DNA of 64,000 bases from Verrucomicrobiia bacterium (GCA_031290985.1 JARLJW010000014.1:222023-286022), one strand, 5' to 3'; counted from the stretch's first letter, positions 27,726-37,897 are shown. Numbers and translations are program-made. The notes: generated by a model not told the origin, from the letters alone.

Positions 27726-28907
27726 ATGAATCCGTTCGATGACGAACTTCAGCGCCGCCTGGCCGCCCTGCGCGAACAAAACCTGTTCCGCGAACTGCGC
27801 CGGGTGGATTCCGCCCAAGGCCCGCACCTCCGGATCAACGGCGAAACCTTCCTGAATTTTTCATCCAACGATTATCTTGGCCTCGCCAACCACCCCGCCC
27901 TCAAGGAAGCCGCCATCAAGGCGGTTGAGAAATTCGGGGCCGGAGCCGGGGCCGCCCGGCTGGTCTCCGGCTCGCTCGCCCCGTTCCACGAACTCGAGGA
28001 AAAGCTGGCCGCCTTCAAGCAGACCGGGGCCGCCTTGACCTTTTCAACCGGCTACGCCGCCGCCATCGGCACCATCACGTCGCTGGTCGGCAAGGACGAT
28101 GTGATTATTTTGGACAAGCTCGTCCACGCCTGCATCGTGGATGCCGCCAAGCTTTCCGGTGCCAAGCTCCGCGTCTTTGACCATAACGACCTCGTTGACC
28201 TCGAAAAAATCCTCATCTGGGCTGATGAAAAAAAGCGCGGTGCGCAGACATCAACCCGCACCCTCATCGTCACCGAAAGCATCTTTTCCATGGATGGCGA
28301 TGCCGCCCCGCTCCGCGAAATCGTCGCCCTCAAGGATAAATATGGTGCCTGGCTCATGGTGGACGAGGCGCACGCCACTGGCATCATCGGCCAAAATGGA
28401 CGCGGTCTGGCCGATGAACTCGGCGTCGGCCGCCGGATCGAGATCCAGATGGGCACCCTCGGCAAGGCTTTGGGCGCCAGCGGCGGTTATATCTGCGGCA
28501 GCCGCGCCTTGATCGATTATCTCATCAACCGCGCCCGCTCCTTCATCTTCAGCACCGCCCCCGTCCCCGCCGCGGCTGCCGCCGCCATTGCTGGAATCCA
28601 CTTGGTTGAATCAGCCGAAGGCAAAGCCCGGCGCAAATCACTTTTTTCGCGCGTGGAAGCATTGAACTTAAAATTAAAAATTAAAAATTCAAAACTCCCC
28701 AGCGCCATCATCCCCCTGATTCTCGGCGATGAAACCGCCGCCCTCACCGCCGCCAGCCAGCTCCGTGCTCAACATATTTTCGTCCCCGCCATCCGCTACC
28801 CGACCGTCGCGCGCGGCGCGGCGCGTCTCCGCATCACCTTGACGGCCGAGCATACCGCCGACGACGTGGCGACCCTTTGCGCCGCGCTCCCGGCCCTGAA
28901 CGCATGA
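27726..28907 (+). CDS. bioF: 8-amino-7-oxononanoate synthase
   Basis: BioF condenses pimeloyl-ACP or -CoA with alanine, a PLP-dependent step of biotin synthesis. The 393 residues show LNFSSNDYLGLANHPALKEAA, GAGAARLVSGSLAPFHELEEKLA, ALTFSTGYAAAIGTI, VDEAHATGIIGQNGRGL and the PLP lysine in MGTLGKALGASGGYICG. An unusual Lys/Asn-rich stretch (LKLKIKNSK, bases ~28670-28694) sits between the two domain halves and is coded by an AT-rich repeat. A homologous alpha-oxoamine synthase (KBL-like) is possible, but the BioA neighbour supports BioF. Confidence 0.92.
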   Translation: MNPFDDELQRRLAALREQNLFRELRRVDSAQGPHLRINGETFLNFSSNDYLGLANHPALKEAAIKAVEKFGAGAGAARLVSGSLAPFHELEEKLAAFKQTGAALTFSTGYAAAIGTITSLVGKDDVIILDKLVHACIVDAAKLSGAKLRVFDHNDLVDLEKILIWADEKKRGAQTSTRTLIVTESIFSMDGDAAPLREIVALKDKYGAWLMVDEAHATGIIGQNGRGLADELGVGRRIEIQMGTLGKALGASGGYICGSRALIDYLINRARSFIFSTAPVPAAAAAAIAGIHLVESAEGKARRKSLFSRVEALNLKLKIKNSKLPSAIIPLILGDETAALTAASQLRAQHIFVPAIRYPTVARGAARLRITLTAEHTADDVATLCAALPALNA

Positions 28908-30367
28908 ATAAATTCGCCCAGCTTGATCACGCCCACGTCTGGCATCCCTTCACCCAGATGCGTGACTGGCTCCGGGGCGAACCGATCGTCATCGCCCGCG
29001 GCCAAGGTGCCGTTCTTCGCGACGTGAAAGGCCGGGAATATCTCGACGCCAACTCCTCCATCTGGACCAACCTGCATGGCCATCAGCATCCTAAAATCAA
29101 CGCCGCCATCACGCGCCAGCTAAAGCAGATAGCCCACAGCTCCGCCCTGGGATTTGCCAACGAACCCGCCAGCCTGCTCGCGGAAAAACTGGTGTCCGCC
29201 GCGGATCCAAAATCTAAAACCGCCACTGCACAACTTCGGAAAGTTTTCTTTTCCGACGACGGCTCAACCGCGCTCGAAGTGGCGCTCAAGCTCGCTCATC
29301 AGTACGCGCTCCGCACCTGCGGTAAAAAGATCCGGCCAAAGATTCTGTCGCTCGATGGCGCATACCACGGCGACACCATCGGTGCCGTTTCCCTCGGCCA
29401 CATCGACCTGTTTCACAAGGCTTATGGCGGGATGCTGTTCCCGACGGACAAGGTCATGTCGCCTTACTGTTATCGCTGTCCGTTCAACCGCGCCCGGCCG
29501 GAACGCAACGATGCCCGGAAATATCGCAAGTGCCATTGGGAATGCGTCGGCAAGGTCGAACAGAAATTTTCCGCGCAGAAAAAAAAAGGCAACCCTTACG
29601 CCGCCTTTGTCTTCGAGCCGCTGATGCAGGGCGCGGCGGGGATGATCCCGCAGCCCAGCGGCTGGCTGGGACAGGTCACCGAAATTGCCCGCCACCACGG
29701 CGCGCTGCTCATCGCGGACGAGGTGATGACCGGCTTTGGCCGCACCGGCGTGACCTGCCATGTGGATGACCGCACGATTGCCGACGTGGTCAAACGGCCG
29801 GCGTCCGCAAAACTGTTCGCGACCGCCCGCGTCGGCATCGTGCCCGATTTCCTCTGCGTGGCCAAAGGCCTGACCGGCGGCTATCTGCCGATGGCGGCAA
29901 CATTGACCACTCAAAAAGTGTTCGCCGCTTTCCTTGGCGAATATGAGGAGTTCAAAACCTTCTTTCACGGCCACAGTTTCACCGGCAACCAACTCGGTGC
30001 CGCCGCCGCCCTCGCCAGCCTGGAAATTCTGCAAAGCGCCGCCTCGGTCCGCGCGCGGGCGCGGCTGCAAAAGCAAATGCACGAGGAATTGCAATCCCTG
30101 TGGGCCTTGCCACAAGTCGGCGACATCCGTCAGGTCGGCCTGGTGGCGGGGATTGAACTCGTCAAAGACTGGCGGACGCGCCAACCGTTCGCGTTGCGTG
30201 AGCGCGCCGGCATCCGCGTCTGCGAGGCCATGGCCAAACGCGGCGTCCTGACCCGCCCGGTCGGCAATGTCATCGTGCTGATGCCCCCGTATTGCACCAC
30301 GCCGGCGCAGGTGCATCAGATGATTTCGGCGCTTGGCGCAGCGGTTAAATCCGCCTTGAAAAACTAA
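28904..30367 (+). CDS. bioA: Adenosylmethionine-8-amino-7-oxononanoate aminotransferase
   Basis: BioA transaminates KAPA to DAPA in biotin synthesis. The 487-residue class III aminotransferase has VWHPFTQMRDW at the start, YLDANSSIWTNLHGHQHPKIN, the GAYHGDTIGAVSLGHIDLFHK region, ADEVMTGFGRTG, and the PLP Lys in DFLCVAKGLTGGYLPMA. FFHGHSFTGNQLGAAAALASLE is nearer to Bacillus-type BioA/BioK than to the E. coli enzyme, so the amino donor is open. The start ATG overlaps the bioF TGA (ATGA). bioB and bioD are not in this window. Confidence 0.93.
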   Translation: MNKFAQLDHAHVWHPFTQMRDWLRGEPIVIARGQGAVLRDVKGREYLDANSSIWTNLHGHQHPKINAAITRQLKQIAHSSALGFANEPASLLAEKLVSAADPKSKTATAQLRKVFFSDDGSTALEVALKLAHQYALRTCGKKIRPKILSLDGAYHGDTIGAVSLGHIDLFHKAYGGMLFPTDKVMSPYCYRCPFNRARPERNDARKYRKCHWECVGKVEQKFSAQKKKGNPYAAFVFEPLMQGAAGMIPQPSGWLGQVTEIARHHGALLIADEVMTGFGRTGVTCHVDDRTIADVVKRPASAKLFATARVGIVPDFLCVAKGLTGGYLPMAATLTTQKVFAAFLGEYEEFKTFFHGHSFTGNQLGAAAALASLEILQSAASVRARARLQKQMHEELQSLWALPQVGDIRQVGLVAGIELVKDWRTRQPFALRERAGIRVCEAMAKRGVLTRPVGNVIVLMPPYCTTPAQVHQMISALGAAVKSALKN

Positions 30368-30408
30368 AAACTCCAGGCATCGCCGTTACCGGCGGATGCC
30401 TGGAGTTT
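30368..30408. terminator. Bidirectional terminator between bioA and the GDSL gene
   Basis: A near-perfect stem of about 12 base pairs (ACTCCAGGCATC / GATGCCTGGAGT) with an inner GCCG/CGGC pairing follows the bioA stop. It is flanked by A-rich sequence upstream and T-rich sequence downstream, so it could act for both converging genes. Confidence 0.8.
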
Positions 30409-30422
30409 GAGATTTTGAATTC

Positions 30423-31187
30423 TTATTTGTCGGCGAGCAGTTCCTTCAACTTAGGCTCCATCGCATCCGCCCAGATCTTGTAACCCGCTTCGCCCGGATG
30501 CAGCGCATCGCGCATCATGCCGGTGGCAATGGCGCCGTCGTTTTCAATGAAATTGGAGCCGATATCCATGAAAAATATATGCTGGCCGTCATCCAGCCGC
30601 GCCAGCGCCTGGTTGATCTCGAGCAGGCGGCCCCGCTGCGGATTGAAGGCTTTTCCGCGCGGAAAAATTCCCAGCAGGATGATTTTCGTGCCCGGCTGGC
30701 GCGTGCGAATCTGCTGCACGATGGCCGTCACGCCTTCAAGGATGTCGGCATCGGTGTAGGTGTCCGTGCCGTCCTTGTTTTTGTTCGAGTTGTTGGTCCC
30801 GATCATGACGATGGCCACCTTCGCCTTGATGCCGTCCAACTGGCCGTTCTCAAATCGCCAAAGAACGTGCTCCGTCCGGTCCCCGCTCACGCCGAAGTTG
30901 ATGACCTTGCGGTTGCCGTAATATTCCTTCCACACATTCTTCCCATTGCTTTCCCAGCCCTGCGTGATCGAGTCGCCGATGAATTCGATGTCATAATCGC
31001 CCGGCGCATCCTTGGCGCGTTGCAATACCTGCGACTGGCGGTTGGTGATGCCTCCCGTGCGCGGCACGGGGATGATGGCGGCGTTCTTGTGCGGTTCCAT
31101 TGCCACCGGCGCATTGGTCTGCGCGTTGGCTTGGAACTGGAGGGCGACCGCCAGCATGGCGGCGTACAGGAGTGTTTTTGATTTCAT
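30423..31187 (-). CDS. Secreted GDSL-family hydrolase (PAF-acetylhydrolase beta/gamma-like)
   Basis: The 254-residue protein has a signal peptide (MKSKTLLYAAMLAVALQFQANAQ). The mature part contains IEFIGDSITQGWES (block I with the catalytic Ser), NFGVSGDRTEHVLWRFENGQL (block II Gly), IVMIGTNNSNKNK (block III Asn) and the terminal DALHPGEAGYKIWADAMEP (block V Asp/His). This is the platelet-activating-factor acetylhydrolase-like group, often esterases acting on acetylated sugars. It faces bioA and is followed by a hairpin. The MFS gene upstream starts 48 bases after its own stop and may share a transcript. Confidence 0.9.
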   Translation of the reverse strand: MKSKTLLYAAMLAVALQFQANAQTNAPVAMEPHKNAAIIPVPRTGGITNRQSQVLQRAKDAPGDYDIEFIGDSITQGWESNGKNVWKEYYGNRKVINFGVSGDRTEHVLWRFENGQLDGIKAKVAIVMIGTNNSNKNKDGTDTYTDADILEGVTAIVQQIRTRQPGTKIILLGIFPRGKAFNPQRGRLLEINQALARLDDGQHIFFMDIGSNFIENDGAIATGMMRDALHPGEAGYKIWADAMEPKLKELLADK

Positions 31188-31235
31188 GATTTGAAAATGA
31201 ACATGGAATAGGACGAATTCAATCCGACGCTGGTT

Positions 31236-32459
31236 TCACGCGTTTTTTACCGGCGGCTTGATGAACAATGTCAGCGCCGCCCCGCCCAGCAGGAACGCAC
31301 CCGCCACGATGAACGAGTTGTGGAAACTGCCGCCCTCGGCCACCGTCAACATCTGCTGCAACCGGCTCAGGACGAATCCGCCGACGCCCCATGCGGTAAA
31401 CAGGATGCCGTAATTGACCCCAAAACTCTTCAGGCCCCAAAAATCCTTCGTGAGCGATGGAAACAGCGCCAGGTTTGCCCCGTAATTGAAGCCGATGAAC
31501 GTCGCCAGCAGCACGATGAGCGCGGGCGTCGTCTCCTTGCTCGCCGTCACCGGAATGGCGAGGAACATCAACCCGGCCTGGATCGCCAGCACCAGCATCA
31601 ACGTCCAGCGCCGGCCGATCTTGTCCGACAAAATGCCCGCAACGATGCGCCCGCCCGCATTGCCGATCGCCATCACCGCCACGGCAATGAAGGCGTTCAC
31701 GCCCATGCTTTTCTTGGCCATGCCACTAACGCTGCTGATCACCATCAAGCCCGCGCCGGCACCAATGAAATAAATCAGCCACAGCAGATAGAACATCGGA
31801 CTGCGCAACATTTCCGCCGGGGTGGAACTGGCGGCGGCGTTTTTTGCCATGGTGGAAGCCTGCGTCACGGCCACATACCCTGTCGGCGGATTCTTCAGCA
31901 GTTGCGCGAGGCCGCAGACAATGACCGTGAATGCGCCGCCAAAGATGAGCATGGATTCTTTCAGTCCGAAATGCGCCAGCAGATATTGCGACGTCGGCGC
32001 GAGATAGATTGGCGCGAGACCGAACCCCGCCACGACCACCCCGGCCACGAGCCCCGTCTTCGCCGGCGGAAACCATTTCATCGCGGCCGGCGTGGCGGAT
32101 GAGTAACCAAAACCGATGCCGACGCCCACTAACACACCAAAGCCCAACAGCCACGTCCCATAACCGTTCGTGGTCGAAATCAAGAACATGCCCGCACCAA
32201 CGAGCAAGCCGCCGACGGACGCGGTAATCCGCGGACCAAACCGGTCCTGACAGCGCCCGGCCAAGATCATCGCGAAGGCGAAGACCAGGCAGCAGAGCGC
32301 ATAAGGATCGTTAAGCTGGTCCCCCTTCCACCCAAAATCTTTTTCGATGGCCGCCTTGAACATGCTCCACGTGTAGAGGATGCCCAGCGCGAGGTTGATG
32401 CCGAGGCCGGAGAAAGCGACGAGCCAGCCGTGATTTTTGGAAGGGGTTTCCGTTGCCAT
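31236..32459 (-). CDS. Major facilitator superfamily transporter, oxalate/formate antiporter-like
   Basis: The 407-residue membrane protein has about 12 hydrophobic segments. The start MATETPSKNHGWLVAFSGLGINLALGILYTWSMFKAAIE matches the OFA subfamily (NLxLGxLYxWS). The RCQDRFGPR loop after TM2 and SDKIGRRWTLM loop after TM8 are MFS signatures. The OFA group carries oxalate/formate or other small carboxylates; a different monocarboxylate is equally possible. It lies upstream of the GDSL gene with a 48-base gap. The ~300 bases upstream of it (32460-32758) show no gene; its promoter probably lies there. Confidence 0.88.
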   Translation of the reverse strand: MATETPSKNHGWLVAFSGLGINLALGILYTWSMFKAAIEKDFGWKGDQLNDPYALCCLVFAFAMILAGRCQDRFGPRITASVGGLLVGAGMFLISTTNGYGTWLLGFGVLVGVGIGFGYSSATPAAMKWFPPAKTGLVAGVVVAGFGLAPIYLAPTSQYLLAHFGLKESMLIFGGAFTVIVCGLAQLLKNPPTGYVAVTQASTMAKNAAASSTPAEMLRSPMFYLLWLIYFIGAGAGLMVISSVSGMAKKSMGVNAFIAVAVMAIGNAGGRIVAGILSDKIGRRWTLMLVLAIQAGLMFLAIPVTASKETTPALIVLLATFIGFNYGANLALFPSLTKDFWGLKSFGVNYGILFTAWGVGGFVLSRLQQMLTVAEGGSFHNSFIVAGAFLLGGAALTLFIKPPVKNA

Positions 32460-32758
32460 GTTTGGGATGCGCGGACGCTAACAGAGCCGCCCGCCGGTGG
32501 CAAACGGGTTTTCATGCTCATTCTGATGATATATGACCGCCAGCCGCTCGTTAACAGATCGATAGACACCATCCTCCAAACCGCTTCACGTTTGCCAGGC
32601 AATTCCGCGTGCGCGCCAGCGTCTTGGCGCGACATCCATTAATGCCCATCGCTGAAAATTTGGAATCGTTTTACAACGCTTTGACTCCAAATCTGGATAT
32701 GGAATAACCAAGGCTACAGCTTACACCCTTCGTGCTTTGATTTTCCGTTGCATCAACC

Positions 32759-33574
32759 TCACTCGTAAAAAAAAGTCACCGTCACGGACCGCGAACCGGC
32801 ACCAAAAGCCGCCCGGACGTTTGCGGGCCACGCCTTGTATGGCGAGCCGCCCTGCACCGCCCTTAGAAAAAATTGCCCAAGCGTCTCGTTCAGGGTGTTC
32901 TGCAGGATTTTGGCCGAACCGGCCTGCCCGGTTTCGCCCAGGTCAAACTGCACCACGACCTGACCCGGCGGCATCTGGGCAAATTCATCGCGGCTGATGT
33001 GCTCCCCTTCCTTCTGCACCGCTTCATTCAAGGCCGTCAGCAGATATTCATCATATCCCGTAAACGCCTCCGGTATGCCATTGATGCTTGCGCTGAATTC
33101 ACCCTTCGCATAGACCACCGGCGCGGTCGTCGCCGCCGCCTCGCGGGTCACGGTGAAATCCCATGTGTCATAGACTGAACCATTGACCACCAGCTTCAAT
33201 TTATAACTGCCGCTCTTGCGGATCGGCAGGTTTAACACCGCCGCCTTGCCGGCAAAGACGCTGCCGTTCAGGTTCAAGATCACCGTCGCGCTCCCCGCTT
33301 CCACCACTTCCAGGTTGAACTCCTGCGGATGATTGTATGCGCCATCCCAATATCCGTAGCCCACCACCACGGCCGCGGGCGTCTGCCCGGGACCGAACGT
33401 TTTGGAACTCGTATAGCCGGAAGCCGGCAAGTCCAGATTCTGGCCTTTCATGGCCGCCGTAGTGTAGACGCCCCAATCCTTGGACACACTGGAACCTGTG
33501 GTGCCGCACCCAGTGAAACCCCAAATGCCCGCCAACGCCAGCAGCGCGATGCCAAAGTATTTACGCTTCTTCAT
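32759..33574 (-). CDS. Predicted lipoprotein of unknown function
   Basis: The start at 33574 gives 271 residues: [24 protein letters not shown], a signal peptide with a lipobox-like FTGC, so outer-membrane lipid attachment is likely. The mature part has a beta-sandwich-like section ([19 protein letters not shown] to YDTWDFTVT). The C-terminal half ([47 protein letters not shown]) looks like a TonB C-terminal-type fold, but without a TonB-like transmembrane anchor or proline stalk. Function is not known. It stands alone after the pnp terminator. Confidence 0.8.
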   Translation of the reverse strand: MKKRKYFGIALLALAGIWGFTGCGTTGSSVSKDWGVYTTAAMKGQNLDLPASGYTSSKTFGPGQTPAAVVVGYGYWDGAYNHPQEFNLEVVEAGSATVILNLNGSVFAGKAAVLNLPIRKSGSYKLKLVVNGSVYDTWDFTVTREAAATTAPVVYAKGEFSASINGIPEAFTGYDEYLLTALNEAVQKEGEHISRDEFAQMPPGQVVVQFDLGETGQAGSAKILQNTLNETLGQFFLRAVQGGSPYKAWPANVRAAFGAGSRSVTVTFFYE

Positions 33575-33692
33575 CCCGGAAAAATTGGCAACCGGCCCAG
33601 GAATGGCAAGCTTCTTTAGGCACAGGTAGCGGACAGCGCAAATCAAGCTGGCCCGCCAACCTGCAAGCCTCCTCCGGCTTATCGCAAAAACC

Positions 33693-33730
33693 AAAAAAAG
33701 CGCGGACGGCTTTCGCCATCCGCGCTTTTG
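33693..33730 (-). terminator. Rho-independent terminator of pnp
   Basis: Reading on the minus strand, AAAAGCGCGGATGGC-GAAA-GCCGTCCGCGCTTTTTTT forms a ~13-base-pair stem with one G-T pairing, a GAAA tetraloop, and a T-run. It lies 17 bases after the pnp stop and separates it from the lipoprotein gene. Confidence 0.92.
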
Positions 33731-33746
33731 AATTCGTTCAATTATA

Positions 33747-35888
33747 TCAGGCGGCCGCCACCGGCGCCGTCGCGGCTTCCTTGTCGCGATCTTCCATCGC
33801 GGCCTTGCGCGAGAGACGGACACGGCCCTTTTCATCCACGCCCAGGCATTTCACGGTGATCTCCTCGCCTTCCTTGACGATGTCTTCCGTGCGCTTCACG
33901 CGGAAGTTCGCCAGTTCGCTGATGTGCACCAGGCCATCCTTGCCCGGGAGGAATTCGACGAAGGCGCCGAATTCTTTCACCGTCACAACTTTGCCGCGGT
34001 AGATCTTGCCGATCTCGGCCTCGGCGCTCATGCCGGTGATCGCGTCCACGGCGATCTTCATGCCGTCGGCGGAGACGGAGAAAATGTTCACCGTGCCATC
34101 GTCCTCGATGTCGATCTCGCAGCCGGATTCTTCCACGAGCTTCTTGATGTTCTTGCCGCCGGGTCCGATCAACATGCCGATCTTCTCGGGGTTGATCTTG
34201 AGCGTCGTGATGCGCGGCGCGTACGGGCTGATGTCCTTGCGCGGGGTGGAAATCGTCTTGGCCATCTCCGCGAGGATCGCGAGGCGGGCAATGCGCGCCT
34301 TTTCCACGGCAATTTCCATGATGGCGTGCGGCAGACCCTTGAGCTTCAAGTCCAGTTGGAAGCCGGTGATGCCCTTTTCCGTGCCGGCGATCTTGCAGTC
34401 CATGTCGCAATACGCGTCTTCCCAGCCGATGATGTCGGTGAGCAGCTGGTATTTGGAAATGCTGCTGCCTTCGCCTTCCGTGCAGATGCCGATGCTGATG
34501 CCCGCCACCGGGCGGATCATCGGAACGCCGGCATCCAGCAACGCCAGCGTGCCGCCGCAAACCGAGGCCATCGAGGTGGAACCGTTGGATTCCATGATCT
34601 CGCTGACCACGCGGAGGGTATAAGGATAATTCTCAATCGGAATCATCGGCTCGATGGAACGCTCGGCGAGCGCGCCGTGGCCGATTTCGCGGCGGCCGGG
34701 GCCGCTAATGCGTCCGGTTTCACCGACGGAGAAATTCGGGAAGTTGTAGTGGAGAATGAATTTCTTCTCCGTGGTGCCGCCCGTGTAGGAATCGAATTCC
34801 TGGACGTCATCACCGGTGCCGAGCGTCACGAGCGTGACCGCCTGCGTTTCGCCGCGGGCGAAGATCGCCGAGCCGTGCGAACGCGGGAGGATGCCCACTT
34901 CGCTGGTGATCGGGCGGACCTGTTCAAAATTACGGCCGTCGAGGCGCTTGCCGCTGTCCAGAATCAGGCTGCGGACCGCTTCCTTCTGGATGTAATAGAA
35001 CGCGTCGTTGATGACGAACTGGGTGACCTTCTCCGCACCGAACTGCGCGACGAGCTTTTCGCCGACCTCGTTCTTGATGGCGTTGCACGCGCCTTCGCGG
35101 TTGAGCTTGCCGGGCGTGAGCAGGGCCGGAACGAAACGATCCCCGGCGAGCTTCTTGGCTTCGGCGAGGATTTCATCGGGAACGATCTTGAGGGTGATTT
35201 CGCGCTTCTTCTTGCCGACCTTGGCGGCCAGTTCCTTCTGCGCGGCGATCTGCGGCTGGATGACTTCCTGCGCAAATTTCAACGCGGCGTTGAAATCCGC
35301 CTCGGAGATCTCCTTGGCCGCGCCTTCATACATGACGATGTCTTTTTCATTGCCGACATACACGAGGTCGAGATCGCTCTCGGCCTGTTCCGCGTGCGTG
35401 GGGTTCGCCACGAACTTGCCGCCCACGCGGCCGATGCGCGCCGCGCCCAGCGGGCCGGCCCACGGGATGTCGGAAACCATCAACGCAGCGCTCGCGCCGA
35501 TGATGCTCAAAATATCGGGATCATTTTCGCCATCCGCGCTCAGGAGCACGGTCTGGACCTGGACCTCGTTGTACCAGCCCTTCGGGAACAACGGGCGAAT
35601 CGGGCGGTCGGTGAGGCGGCAGGTGAGAATTTCTTTTTCCGTCGGCCGGCCTTCGCGCTTGAAGTAGCCGCCGGGGAACTTGCCGCAGGCCGCCGCTTTT
35701 TCGCGGTAGTCAACGGTGAGCGGGAAGAAGTCCTGTCCTTCTTTGGCCTTCGTCGCGGCCACGGCGGCGACGAGGACGATGGTTTCGCCCATCTGAACGG
35801 TCACGGAACCGTCGGCCTGCTTGGCCAGCTTTCCGGATTCTATGGTGAGGGATTTGTCGCCGATGGCGGCGGTAATTTTATGTGACAT
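33747..35888 (-). CDS. pnp: Polyribonucleotide nucleotidyltransferase (PNPase)
   Basis: PNPase degrades RNA 3'-5' phosphorolytically and can add tails. The 713 residues have two RNase PH domains; the first includes [29 protein letters not shown] and [14 protein letters not shown], the second [22 protein letters not shown] and [20 protein letters not shown]. The catalytic [17 protein letters not shown] motif follows. The KH domain ([23 protein letters not shown]) and the S1 domain ([33 protein letters not shown]) close the protein. It follows rpsO, the usual partner, by ~200 bases. Confidence 0.98.
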   Translation of the reverse strand: MSHKITAAIGDKSLTIESGKLAKQADGSVTVQMGETIVLVAAVAATKAKEGQDFFPLTVDYREKAAACGKFPGGYFKREGRPTEKEILTCRLTDRPIRPLFPKGWYNEVQVQTVLLSADGENDPDILSIIGASAALMVSDIPWAGPLGAARIGRVGGKFVANPTHAEQAESDLDLVYVGNEKDIVMYEGAAKEISEADFNAALKFAQEVIQPQIAAQKELAAKVGKKKREITLKIVPDEILAEAKKLAGDRFVPALLTPGKLNREGACNAIKNEVGEKLVAQFGAEKVTQFVINDAFYYIQKEAVRSLILDSGKRLDGRNFEQVRPITSEVGILPRSHGSAIFARGETQAVTLVTLGTGDDVQEFDSYTGGTTEKKFILHYNFPNFSVGETGRISGPGRREIGHGALAERSIEPMIPIENYPYTLRVVSEIMESNGSTSMASVCGGTLALLDAGVPMIRPVAGISIGICTEGEGSSISKYQLLTDIIGWEDAYCDMDCKIAGTEKGITGFQLDLKLKGLPHAIMEIAVEKARIARLAILAEMAKTISTPRKDISPYAPRITTLKINPEKIGMLIGPGGKNIKKLVEESGCEIDIEDDGTVNIFSVSADGMKIAVDAITGMSAEAEIGKIYRGKVVTVKEFGAFVEFLPGKDGLVHISELANFRVKRTEDIVKEGEEITVKCLGVDEKGRVRLSRKAAMEDRDKEAATAPVAAA

Positions 35889-35957
35889 AACTAACTTTTT
35901 TCCCCGCCACCCCCAGAGGAACTTCAGTGAACCCCGAAAAAGCTTCGGAGCTGAATG

Positions 35958-35982
35958 AAATTTCCCGAAAGTGGCGGAATTT
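35958..35982 (-). promoter_or_regulatory. Hairpin in the pnp leader
   Basis: In the rpsO-pnp spacer an AAATTCC / GGAAATTT stem encloses a short GC-rich loop. In E. coli the equivalent spacer carries RNase III-cleaved stems that regulate pnp, but whether this one does is inference. A C/G-rich stretch near 35900-35915 precedes the start codon. The rest of the 203-base spacer shows no gene. Confidence 0.35.
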
Positions 35983-36091
35983 TATGCGCGACGTTTGTTT
36001 GGTTGGAGGACCTGGCCGCTCGCGCGGGCGGTTCAGATCCTGGAACGAAAGGCGGGGCGCGTGAAAATAAAAAAGCCGCGCCTTCCGTAAA

Positions 36092-36349
36092 TTATTTGCG
36101 CAGCTTGAGCTTCTTGGTGACCGTCTGATAACGGGCCAGGTCGGTGTCCTGCAGGTAATCGAGCAGGCGGCGGCGCTGGCCGACCATCAACAACAGGCCA
36201 CGGCGTGAGCTGTGGTCCTTCTTGTTGGTCTGCAGATGTTCCGTCAAATGGTTGATGCGCTCGGTCAGCAGCGCCACTTGCACGTCCGCAGAACCGGTGT
36301 CCTTGGCGTGCAGCTTAAATGAATCAATCGTTTTTGTCTTCGCTTCCAT
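36092..36349 (-). CDS. rpsO: 30S ribosomal protein S15
   Basis: S15 is a primary 16S rRNA-binding protein. The 85 residues include [53 protein letters not shown], a near-consensus core, and end [12 protein letters not shown]. The first residues ([11 protein letters not shown]) replace the usual MSLTxEKKxEII. It is followed by pnp in the classic rpsO-pnp order and preceded by tilS 51 bases upstream. Confidence 0.97.
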   Translation of the reverse strand: MEAKTKTIDSFKLHAKDTGSADVQVALLTERINHLTEHLQTNKKDHSSRRGLLLMVGQRRRLLDYLQDTDLARYQTVTKKLKLRK

Positions 36350-36400
36350 AATTAAATGAGTGCGAAAAAATAATAATTAAACACACTTCTGTAAAGCGAA

Positions 36401-37897
36401 TTAAGCGGCAATTTCAGCCGGGACGAGCCGTTCAAGCCCGTCAGGTCGCCGTTCCCATCGCCAAACCAGTCGCCGCCTCGTTCCCGGCGTCAGCTTGAAA
36501 TGCTCGCCGATCCGCAAACCTTCCACCCAAAAAACCTCCCCCGCCGCGGTGGTGGCCAGAACCAGCCGCCGCCGCCGGCCCGCGGGAATCTTCGCGTTCA
36601 CGAACAAATCCTGCAATTTTACCGCCATCCCCAACCCAATCGGTTGAAAGCGGTCACCCGCGCGCCAATGGCGCATAACAATTTTGTCCCCAACCTTTTC
36701 CGCATCAAAAGACTCGGATCCCGGCGGGCGCGCCAAACGACCGGGCACACCTGATTCCGTTTTGAAAGACCAGCCAAACTTGACGCCGCCAAACTCCACC
36801 CGCCCTGCCCGCCCGGATAATTTCAGCTCCTGCTCCGCCTCGTTGAACTCCCCCGCGGCCTGCCGTTTCAACTCCAGTTTGCCGGTGGCCGTCCGCGCCG
36901 CCGAAAATCCCGGCCCCACGCTCACAAACTTCCCCCGCTCCGCCCGGAGCTGTTCAACCAGTTCAAAGTCCGCCATCACCCCGGCATCCGTCAGTTGCGC
37001 CAGCAACACCTTCCGTTGCACCGCCACCGGCAACTTTTCAAACACCGTGTCCGGCCGCGCCAGCCAGCCGCGCGCCAGGTCGCCGGCCAGTTCCGACTCC
37101 GCCCCGGCGATTGTCATCAACCGCAATACCGCCCCCGTCACCCCCGGCTGATATTTTTTCCGGAGCAACGGCAGCAGTTCATTGCGCACGCGGTTGCGGA
37201 GAAAATCATTTGAAAAATTGCTCGCATCATCCCGGAACCGGATTTTGTTTTCCCGGGCAAAGGCAAGGAGGTCCGCCTTGGGCAGATCCAGCAGCGGACG
37301 CACCAGCCGGATTTTTTTGTCCGCCGGCGAAGGCGAACATCGTTTCATCCCGGCCAGCCCCGCGCCACCCGCGCCGCGCAGCAGCCGCAAAAAGAAAAGC
37401 TCCACCTGGTCATCCGCATGATGCGCCAGCGCGATGGTGGAAATTTTCTGTTTCCGCGCCGTCGCCGCCAGAAATTCATGCCGCAGTTTTCGCGCCGCCA
37501 TCTCGATGGATAATTTCGCGCGCGCGGCAAACCCTTGCACATCCGCCCCGCCGCCAAAAAACTTCAGGCGCAACCGCTCCGCCGTCTTCCGGACCAGCCG
37601 CTCATCCGCGGCACTCGCCCGCCCGCGCAACTGATGATTGAAGTGCGCCACACAGATCTGCCCGCGATTTTTCCGCGCCAGCCCGTGCAACGCATGGAGC
37701 AGGACCATGGAATCGACCCCGCCGGAAACCGCCACGAGGATTTTGCCCCCGCTCAAAGGCAGTCCGCCGGCCCGCAGCCCGGCTTCAACTCGTTGGAGAA
37801 AGTCGCTCACGCCGACATCTTGCGTTTTTCCGGCATCGCGGGCAAGCGGAGGGATAAGCAGACGGGCATTGCCATGGTGCCAATAGTTAGTGATCAT
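36401..37897 (-). CDS. tilS: tRNA(Ile)-lysidine synthase
   Basis: TilS modifies the CAU anticodon of tRNA-Ile2 to lysidine, changing its reading from Met to Ile. The 498-residue protein (start 37897, MITNYWHHG) has the PP-loop ILVAVSGGVDSMVLLHAL, then AHFNHQLRGRASAADERLV, ALAHHADDQVELFFLRLLRGAGGAGLAGM and RPLLDLPKADLLAFARE. The C-terminal domain contains MRHWRAGDRFQPIGLGMAVKLQDLFVNAKIPAGRRRRL. Starts at 37918 (ATG) or 37810 (GTG, VSDFLQRVEAGL) are also possible. It precedes rpsO-pnp. Confidence 0.93.
   Translation of the reverse strand: MITNYWHHGNARLLIPPLARDAGKTQDVGVSDFLQRVEAGLRAGGLPLSGGKILVAVSGGVDSMVLLHALHGLARKNRGQICVAHFNHQLRGRASAADERLVRKTAERLRLKFFGGGADVQGFAARAKLSIEMAARKLRHEFLAATARKQKISTIALAHHADDQVELFFLRLLRGAGGAGLAGMKRCSPSPADKKIRLVRPLLDLPKADLLAFARENKIRFRDDASNFSNDFLRNRVRNELLPLLRKKYQPGVTGAVLRLMTIAGAESELAGDLARGWLARPDTVFEKLPVAVQRKVLLAQLTDAGVMADFELVEQLRAERGKFVSVGPGFSAARTATGKLELKRQAAGEFNEAEQELKLSGRAGRVEFGGVKFGWSFKTESGVPGRLARPPGSESFDAEKVGDKIVMRHWRAGDRFQPIGLGMAVKLQDLFVNAKIPAGRRRRLVLATTAAGEVFWVEGLRIGEHFKLTPGTRRRLVWRWERRPDGLERLVPAEIAA

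Noticed and set aside
33924..35885. Long plus-strand frame opposite pnp (653 codons)
   Set aside because: Antisense to the strongly supported PNPase gene; no motifs.
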